From assembly GCA_035644935.1 (NCBI GenBank), contig DASQNO010000102.1:1-18315 (forward strand): a stretch of 18,315 nucleotides of DNA, given 5' to 3'. A program made the translations under genes and the position numbers. Every line of letters begins with the position of its first letter. Within the stretch, counting starts at the first letter, position 1. The notes under the pieces were generated by a model. It did no database searches. It saw nothing but the letters and a program-made list of their open reading frames with translations, and had not been told where the DNA came from. Shown here piece after piece: positions 13,559 to 18,315 of the stretch. Origin of the DNA: CADCVW01 sp035644935 (GTDB taxonomy: Bacteria; Pseudomonadota; Alphaproteobacteria; Sphingomonadales; Sphingomonadaceae).

Positions 13559-16500
13559 GAGCAAGCGTCTCCGCTCTTCCCCCGGCGGCGGGCGACTTAC
13601 CCGCCCGGGTGAGCACCGTTCGCGTCACCACGAAAAAAAGAGGGATGAAGAACAAGCCGAGGCCCGTCGCCGTAATCATCCCGCCCATAACGCCCGTTCC
13701 AAGCGCGTTGCGCCCGGCGGCGCCGGCACCGGTGCTGATCACCAGGGGAAGGACGCCCAGGATGAATGCGAGCGACGTCATCAGGATCGGCCGGAAGCGC
13801 AGCCGCACAGCTTCCAGGGTCGCCTCGGAGACGCTGCGTCCCTGTTCCTCCAGTTCCTTGGCGTATTCGACGATCAGGATCGCGTTCTTGGCGGAAAGGC
13901 CGATGATCGTGATGATGCCGATGTTGAAGTAGACGTCCATGGACATGCCACGCACCAGCCCGAACAGCAGCGCGCCCAGCACGCCGAGCGGGACGACGAG
14001 CAGAACGGCAACCGGGATCGACCAGCTCTCGTAGAGCGCGGATAGAAGAAGGAACACGACAAGCAGCGACAGGCCGAGCAGCAGGGGCACCTGCCCCGCA
14101 CCTTGCTGCTCTTCGAAGGACAAGCCGGACCATTCGATCCCGAAGCCTTCCGGCAGCGCCGCGGCGAGGCTCGCCATCTCGCTCATAGCGTTACTCGTCG
14201 CCTGACCGGGCGCGGCCGAGCCGGAGATCGTCATGGCGGGAAAGCCGTTGTAACGCTGGAGCTGTGGCGATCCCGCCGTCCAGTCCACCTTGGTGAACGC
14301 TGAAAAGGGCACCATCTCGCCCGTCGCGTTGGGAACGCGGAGCGCCAGGACGTCCTCCGGCGTCATACGCTGCGCGGCGTCCGCCTGCAGCACGACGCGC
14401 AGGACGCGGCCCTCCCGGTTGAAGTCGTTCGCGTAGGCCGACCCGAAGGCGATCGACAGCGTGTTGTTGATGTCGTCGATATCCAGCCCGAGCGAGCGCG
14501 CCTTGATCCGGTCGATGGCGACGCGCAGCTGCGGGCTTTCCTCCAGTCCTTGCGGGCGGACGCCCATCACCACCCGGCTTTGGGAGGCCGCGCCGAGCAG
14601 CTGGTTCCTTGCCTCGACCAGCCTCTGATATCCAAGCGCCGACTTGTCCTGCAGACGCAGGTCAAACCCGCTGGAATTGCCGAGCTCCTGCAGGGCCGGC
14701 GGATTCAGCGCGAAGATCATCGCGTTCTTGGAGTTGCCCAGAACGCCCATGGACCCTCCGGCAAGAGCCGCGGCGCCATCGGCCTCTCCGCCGCGCTCCT
14801 TCCACGGCTTGAGCGTCACGAACATGATCCCGGCGTTCTGGCCGCTGCCAAAGAAGCTGAAACCGAGGATCGCCACCACTTCACGAACCTGCGGCTGGGC
14901 CAGGAAGTAGTCCTCCGCCTCTTCCAGAGCCACCTGCGTGCGCTCCTGCGTCGCTCCCGGGGGCGCCTGCACGACGGCGATGATGTATCCCTGATCCTCA
15001 TCGGGCAGGAAGCTCGTCGGGACCGACATGTAGATCGCCGCAACGACCGCGATCAGAGCGGCGTAGATCGCCATCCACCGCTTGGGGCGAACGATGATCG
15101 AAGCCACGGCGCCCTCGTATCGGGCGGTCGTGCGCGCGAAGCCACGATTGAACCTCGCGAAGACGCCGCGACCCTCCAGCTTCGGCTTGCCCGGGCGCAG
15201 GAACGTCGCGCACAGGGCGGGCGTGAGGGTCAGCGCCAGAAGCGCGGAGAAGGCCATCGACAAGGCCAGCGTGACCGAGAACTGCCGGTAGATCCCGCCC
15301 GTCGACCCCGGGAAGAACGCCATGGGCACGAACACCGCGATCAACACCAATGTGATCCCGATGATCGGGCTGACGATCTGCCCCATTGCCTTGTAGGTGG
15401 CCTCGCGCGTCGGCAGCCCCTCCTCGTCCATGATGCGCTCGACGTTCTCGATCACGACGATCGCGTCGTCCACCAGGATGCCGATCGCCAACACCATCCC
15501 GAATAGGGTGAGCACGTTGATCGAGTAGCCCAGAAAGTAGAGGCCGACGCACGCGCCGAGCAGCGCCACCGGGACTACGATCGTCGGGATGATCGTCGAC
15601 CGGACGTTCTGGAGGAACAGGAACATCACGAGGAAGACGAGAACCATCGCTTCCAGCAGCGTGATCAACACCTCCTCGATGGAGATCGAAACGAAAAGCG
15701 TCGTGTCGTAGGGGATGGAATAGGAGACACCTTCCGGGAACGACCTGGCGAGCGCCTCCATCCGGCTCTTGATGCCCTCGCCCGCCTCCAACGCATTGGC
15801 GTCCGTGGCGAGCTGCACGGCCATCCCCGCCATCGGCCGTTTGTTCAGCCGGGTCGTCGTGTCATAGCTGTTGGCGCCGAGCTCCACGCGCGCCACATCC
15901 CCCAGCCTTACCGATGACCCATCGGTGTTGGCCCGCAGGATGATCTGCGAGAACTGCTCGGGAGTCGTGAAGCGGCTCTGCGTGATGATTGTGGCATTGA
16001 GTTGCTGCCCCCGGGTCGCCGGCAATGCGCCAAGCTGGCCGCCCGCCGTCTGACTGTTCTGCTCGCGCACGGCCGCCAGCGCCTGTGCGGCGGACATGTT
16101 GAAGCCCGCGAGCCGCTGCGGATCCAGCCATATCCGCATGGCGTACTCGGAACCGAACAGGGTGACGTCGCCCACCCCCGGAACGCGGCGAAGTTCGTCG
16201 ATCACGCGCGTGCTCGCGTAGTTGCCGAGCTCGAGTGCATCGCGCGAGCCGTCCGGCGAGGTGATCGCCACGATCATCAGGAAGTTGGCGTTGGCCTCGC
16301 TGACGGTGATCCCCTGACGCCGGACTTCCTCCGGCAGGCGGGATTCGACGCTGCTGAGCCTGTTCTGCACGTCGACCTGAGCGAGCTTCACGTCCGTGCC
16401 GGTCTGAAAGGTGACCGTCACGGTGGCGGTGCCGTTCGCGGCCGAAGTGGAGCTCATGTACAGGAAGTTCTCGACCCCGTTCATCTCCTGCTCGATGATC

Positions 16501-16691
16501 GAAGTGACGTTCTCCTCCACCGTCGCGGCGTCCGCGCCCGGATAGTTGACGTTGATCGTCACCGATGGCGGGGCGATCGTGGGATACTGCTCGATCGGCA
16601 GCGATTGAACAGCCAGAAGTCCCGCGAGCGAGATCGACAGCGCGATGACCCAGGCGAAAATGGGCCGATCGATGAAGAACCTAGCGAACAT
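13551..16691 (-). CDS. RND multidrug efflux pump, inner-membrane subunit (HAE1 family, AcrB/MexB-like)
   Basis: A 1046-aa protein, the normal length for the hydrophobe/amphiphile efflux family. It opens with MFARFFIDRPIFAWVIAL. The proton-relay aspartates Asp408 and Asp409 lie in LAIGILVDDAIVVIENV, and the partner Lys935 in GLSAKNAILIVEYAKE. Periplasmic porter segments include VEENVTSIIEQEMNGVENFLYMSS near 58-81. It uses the proton gradient to extrude amphiphilic compounds through the adaptor and channel encoded on either side. The ATG lies 11 bases inside the adaptor gene, and its own stop overlaps the channel gene, so all three are coupled. The substrate range cannot be read from sequence. 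Confidence 0.97.
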   Translation of the reverse strand: MFARFFIDRPIFAWVIALSISLAGLLAVQSLPIEQYPTIAPPSVTINVNYPGADAATVEENVTSIIEQEMNGVENFLYMSSTSAANGTATVTVTFQTGTDVKLAQVDVQNRLSSVESRLPEEVRRQGITVSEANANFLMIVAITSPDGSRDALELGNYASTRVIDELRRVPGVGDVTLFGSEYAMRIWLDPQRLAGFNMSAAQALAAVREQNSQTAGGQLGALPATRGQQLNATIITQSRFTTPEQFSQIILRANTDGSSVRLGDVARVELGANSYDTTTRLNKRPMAGMAVQLATDANALEAGEGIKSRMEALARSFPEGVSYSIPYDTTLFVSISIEEVLITLLEAMVLVFLVMFLFLQNVRSTIIPTIVVPVALLGACVGLYFLGYSINVLTLFGMVLAIGILVDDAIVVIENVERIMDEEGLPTREATYKAMGQIVSPIIGITLVLIAVFVPMAFFPGSTGGIYRQFSVTLALSMAFSALLALTLTPALCATFLRPGKPKLEGRGVFARFNRGFARTTARYEGAVASIIVRPKRWMAIYAALIAVVAAIYMSVPTSFLPDEDQGYIIAVVQAPPGATQERTQVALEEAEDYFLAQPQVREVVAILGFSFFGSGQNAGIMFVTLKPWKERGGEADGAAALAGGSMGVLGNSKNAMIFALNPPALQELGNSSGFDLRLQDKSALGYQRLVEARNQLLGAASQSRVVMGVRPQGLEESPQLRVAIDRIKARSLGLDIDDINNTLSIAFGSAYANDFNREGRVLRVVLQADAAQRMTPEDVLALRVPNATGEMVPFSAFTKVDWTAGSPQLQRYNGFPAMTISGSAAPGQATSNAMSEMASLAAALPEGFGIEWSGLSFEEQQGAGQVPLLLGLSLLVVFLLLSALYESWSIPVAVLLVVPLGVLGALLFGLVRGMSMDVYFNIGIITIIGLSAKNAILIVEYAKELEEQGRSVSEATLEAVRLRFRPILMTSLAFILGVLPLVISTGAGAAGRNALGTGVMGGMITATGLGLFFIPLFFVVTRTVLTRAGKSPAAGGRAETLAHA

Positions 16692-17844
16692 TGGTGGGCC
16701 TGGACGGAGCGGCAGCTGATTGCGCGCGAGCGCCGATGCGAACCGGCTTCACCGGAGCGCCCGGCATCACCTTCTGCAATCCATCGACGATGATCGTCTC
16801 GCCTGCCTTGAGGCCGTCCGTCACGACCCATGATCCGGCGATCAGCCGCCCGAGCCTGATTGGTCGAACCGCCGGCACATTGTCAGACGCGAGGACCATG
16901 ACGCTGCCTCCGCTCGCCGCCATCCGGACGGCGCGCTGGGGCACGACGATGCCGTTCGGATCGGCGCCGGCCTCGATGCGCACGCGAACGAACTGCCCCG
17001 GGAGGAGCAGCCGCTGAGAATTGCCGAAGGTGGCGCGCAGGCCCACGCTTCCGGTCGTCGGGTCGACGGCTTGATCAAGGAAGTTGAGCCTTCCGGTCAT
17101 GCCATACTCGGCCCCGTCCTCAAGCAGCAGCGTGACCGTCGGGGACAGGCCGGCGCCCGGCGATTGCCGCCGGAGGGCGCTCAGTTCCTCACTCGTCTGT
17201 GAGAAGTTGACGTAGATCGGGTCCAGTTGCTCGATTCTGGTGAGCAGGGTTCCGTTCCCCTGGCTCGCAAGTGCCCCTTCGGTCACCTCGGCTCGCCCGA
17301 CCCGGCCGGCAATCGGTGCCGCGACTGTCGTATAGCCGAGCGTCAGCCGCGCTTGCCTGACCTGCGCCTGCGCGGAACCGACCTCCGCCCGAGCCTGCGC
17401 GAGCCGCGCCTGTGCAGCATCGAACTCCTGCCTGCTGATCGCCGCTCGTTCAACGAGCGGCCGAAACCGCTTCACCTCGCGCAGCGCGTTATCCGCCTCG
17501 GCCTGCGCGCGGCGGACGGCCGCCAGCTGCACGTCCAGGCTCGCACGAAGCGGCCGCGAATCTATCCGAAAGAGCGGCGCGCCGCGGCCGACGTCGGAGC
17601 CTTCCACATAGAGCCGTTGCTCGACGATCCCGTCCACGCGGGCGCGCACTTCGGCCGTGCGAACGGCAGCCACTCGCGCAGGAAGCTCGATAGTTCGAGT
17701 CACGGGTACTGGTGCGATCGTTATCACACCCACCTCCGTCGGAGGCGGCACGGGCGGAGCGGCCTGGCTGTTTGAGCAGGAGGAGAGCGAGGCCGATGCC
17801 ACTACGACGACAGCGGGGATGAAGCAGCTTCTGCAGCCCGCCAT
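16681..17844 (-). CDS. RND periplasmic adaptor (membrane fusion protein, HlyD/AcrA type)
   Basis: A 387-aa lipoprotein with signal MAGCRSCFIPAVVVVASAS and lipobox LSSC (Cys23). It has the split biotinyl-lipoyl motif (VRARVDGIVEQRLYVEGSDVGRG, then TTVAAPIAGRVGRAEVTEGA), an intervening alpha-hairpin rich in Ala, Gln and Arg, and a beta-barrel/membrane-proximal end with VDGLQKVMPGAPVKPV. It bridges pump and channel. I chose ATG 17844 because it gives a normal signal peptide. A TTG at 17874, two bases after the stop of the 54-codon leader ORF and with GGAA eight bases upstream, is a credible alternative and would imply coupling to that ORF. The gene overlaps the pump start by 11 bases. Confidence 0.94.
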   Translation of the reverse strand: MAGCRSCFIPAVVVVASASLSSCSNSQAAPPVPPPTEVGVITIAPVPVTRTIELPARVAAVRTAEVRARVDGIVEQRLYVEGSDVGRGAPLFRIDSRPLRASLDVQLAAVRRAQAEADNALREVKRFRPLVERAAISRQEFDAAQARLAQARAEVGSAQAQVRQARLTLGYTTVAAPIAGRVGRAEVTEGALASQGNGTLLTRIEQLDPIYVNFSQTSEELSALRRQSPGAGLSPTVTLLLEDGAEYGMTGRLNFLDQAVDPTTGSVGLRATFGNSQRLLLPGQFVRVRIEAGADPNGIVVPQRAVRMAASGGSVMVLASDNVPAVRPIRLGRLIAGSWVVTDGLKAGETIIVDGLQKVMPGAPVKPVRIGARAQSAAAPSRPTNVR

Positions 17845-17876
17845 GGTCCAGCGGATGAGACGATCTGAGTCCAAGA

Positions 17877-18041
17877 TCAGAGTTCCGCGGCCAGCCGGAT
17901 CGACAACCCGGCACTGCGTCGAGCGACGGATTGGCCGAGCTCGGCTACAAGCGGTTTGATCGCTGCGTGGTCCTCAGCGATCCTGGTGTCGCACGACGAA
18001 AGGTCCTTCGTTACGAGCGACTTGTTCTCGGGCAAGCACAT
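17877..18041 (-). CDS. Small leader protein of the RND operon, 54 aa, unknown family
   Basis: An ATG at 18041 with GGAGG five bases upstream opens a frame of 54 codons ending at TGA 17877-17879, just before the adaptor gene. The product begins MCLPENKSLVTKDLSSCDTR and ends GLSIRLAAEL. It has two Cys, no signal peptide and no membrane segment. The operator's proximal half ends 62 nt before this ATG, matching the 64-68 nt seen at the other three target operons, whereas the adaptor start is about 260 nt away. This is strong positional support that it is the first gene of the operon. I do not recognise the family. It might be a regulatory leader peptide or an accessory protein. Confidence 0.6.
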   Translation of the reverse strand: MCLPENKSLVTKDLSSCDTRIAEDHAAIKPLVAELGQSVARRSAGLSIRLAAEL

Positions 18042-18044
18042 GAA

Positions 18045-18064
18045 GTCCTCCGCTGTTGGAGGAC
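18045..18064 (-). promoter_or_regulatory. Inverted repeat covering the ribosome binding site of the RND leader ORF
   Basis: GTCCTCC and GGAGGAC form a perfect 7-bp stem with a 6-base loop. On the minus strand the second arm contains the GGAGG serving the ATG at 18041, so folding would block translation. On the plus strand the same stem is followed by CTTTTT (18065-18070) and looks like an intrinsic terminator, but no plus-strand gene feeds it. A predicted -10 (TCTAAA, 18068-18073) would put the transcript start inside the first arm, so a DNA operator role is also possible. Confidence 0.5.
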
Positions 18065-18089
18065 CTTTTTAGAGGCCAGCGTCTATCGA

Positions 18090-18128
18090 TTGCGCTCCGA
18101 TCCTTGCGCTAAGCGCACCAATCTTGCG
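18090..18128 (+). promoter_or_regulatory. AraC-type operator with an extra half-site, upstream of the RND operon
   Basis: The core at 18104-18128 has TTGCG half-sites around CTAAGCGCACCAATC. A third TTGCG at 18090, within TTGCGCTCCG, is 14 bp nearer the gene, as before the alpha/beta hydrolase. It lies 16 bp before the TCTAAA -10 candidate, at the -35 position. The operator lies between the oxidoreductase stop at 18146 and the leader ORF, so the RND operon has its own controlled promoter. Confidence 0.7.
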
Positions 18129-18145
18129 GTCACCTCGCGACGAAA

Positions 18146-18315
18146 TCAGCGCTGCAAGCTGAGCTTTTGAGCAGCCGACGCGGGCGGCGGCGCATTGACG
18201 TGGCTCCAGATCGCGCTGACCACCACCGATCCCTCGCCGACGCTGCTCGCCACCCGCTTGACCGAGCCCGAGCGGACGTCCCCGACGGCGAACACACCCG
18301 GGCAGGACGTGGCGA
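18146..18315 (-). CDS. Thioredoxin-reductase-like FAD/NAD(P)H oxidoreductase, C-terminal end (runs off right edge)
   Basis: The last 55 codons, ending at TGA 18146-18148, encode TSCPGVFAVGDVRSGSVKRV followed by an ASSVGEGSVVVSAIW segment. The pattern TSxPGVFAxGDxR is the second FAD-binding motif of thioredoxin reductases and their relatives. VKRVASSVGEGSVVVSAIWSHV is typical of the thioredoxin-reductase-like proteins often fused to a regulatory N-terminal domain. Whether such a domain is present here cannot be seen. It is upstream of the RND operon on the same strand, but an operator and promoter separate them. Confidence 0.9.
   Translation of the reverse strand, partial: ATSCPGVFAVGDVRSGSVKRVASSVGEGSVVVSAIWSHVNAPPPASAAQKLSLQR

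Noticed and set aside
14550..15506. Plus-strand frame of 318 codons
   Set aside because: It is antisense to the well-conserved RND pump and only a GC-rich shadow.
18045..18070. Intrinsic terminator on the plus strand
   Set aside because: The stem plus CTTTTT fits, but no plus-strand gene precedes it. The minus-strand role over the ribosome binding site explains the repeat better.
1..18315. Mobile elements, CRISPR arrays, tRNA or rRNA genes
   Set aside because: No transposase or integrase-like product, regularly spaced repeats, or RNA gene signatures were found on either strand.

Overview
The window is GC-rich and gene-dense, with very short or overlapping gene junctions and many GTG/TTG starts. 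Tat-exported enzymes, an alginate-export-type porin and an RND pump point to a Gram-negative bacterium, most likely an alphaproteobacterium of the sphingomonad type. That placement is inferred from general character, not from a marker gene. Every gene I accept lies on the minus strand, so transcription runs from high to low coordinates. No tRNA, rRNA, CRISPR array, transposase or att site was seen.

Layout from the right edge (transcription order): (a) the C-terminal end of a thioredoxin-reductase-like FAD/NAD(P)H oxidoreductase (18146-18315). (b) A tripartite RND efflux operon (18041-12086), made of an unlisted 54-codon leader ORF, a lipoprotein adaptor, a 1046-aa HAE1-type pump and an OprM/NodT-type outer-membrane channel. 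(c) A two-gene unit (11795-10609) of an Asp-nucleophile alpha/beta hydrolase (epoxide-hydrolase/dehalogenase type) and a small DUF2798 membrane protein. (d) A five-gene envelope operon (10453-4574): Tat-exported tyrosinase, periplasmic YceI protein, Tat-exported amidohydrolase, an SDR-fold protein lacking its catalytic residues, and an outer-membrane barrel. (e) An isochorismatase-family hydrolase, an MFS exporter and a possible 47-codon ORF (4392-2464). (f) Two overlapping AraC-family regulator genes (2232-464). (g) The start of a third AraC paralogue running off the left edge (273-1).

The main discovery is a shared operator. A direct repeat TTGCG-N15-TTGCG with a conserved spacer (consensus ending near GCGnACCGATC) occurs five times. 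Every copy is in a promoter region: before the RND operon, the hydrolase/DUF2798 pair, the tyrosinase operon, the isochorismatase/MFS pair and the araC pair. At the four target operons the repeat has the same orientation and lies 62-68 nt before the first start codon. At the araC pair it is inverted and farther away. A pair of half-sites with a 20-bp period is what an AraC/XylS-family activator would recognise. The two complete AraC paralogues are about 86% identical in the DNA-binding domain (85 of 99 residues) but diverge in the sensor domain.

I infer one regulon in which several paralogous sensors drive a common set of envelope oxidation, hydrolysis and efflux functions, probably against phenolic or other aromatic toxic compounds. 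The inducer and substrates are not determined by the sequence. A secondary discovery is an inverted repeat covering the Shine-Dalgarno sequence, shared by the RND leader and the alpha/beta hydrolase gene.
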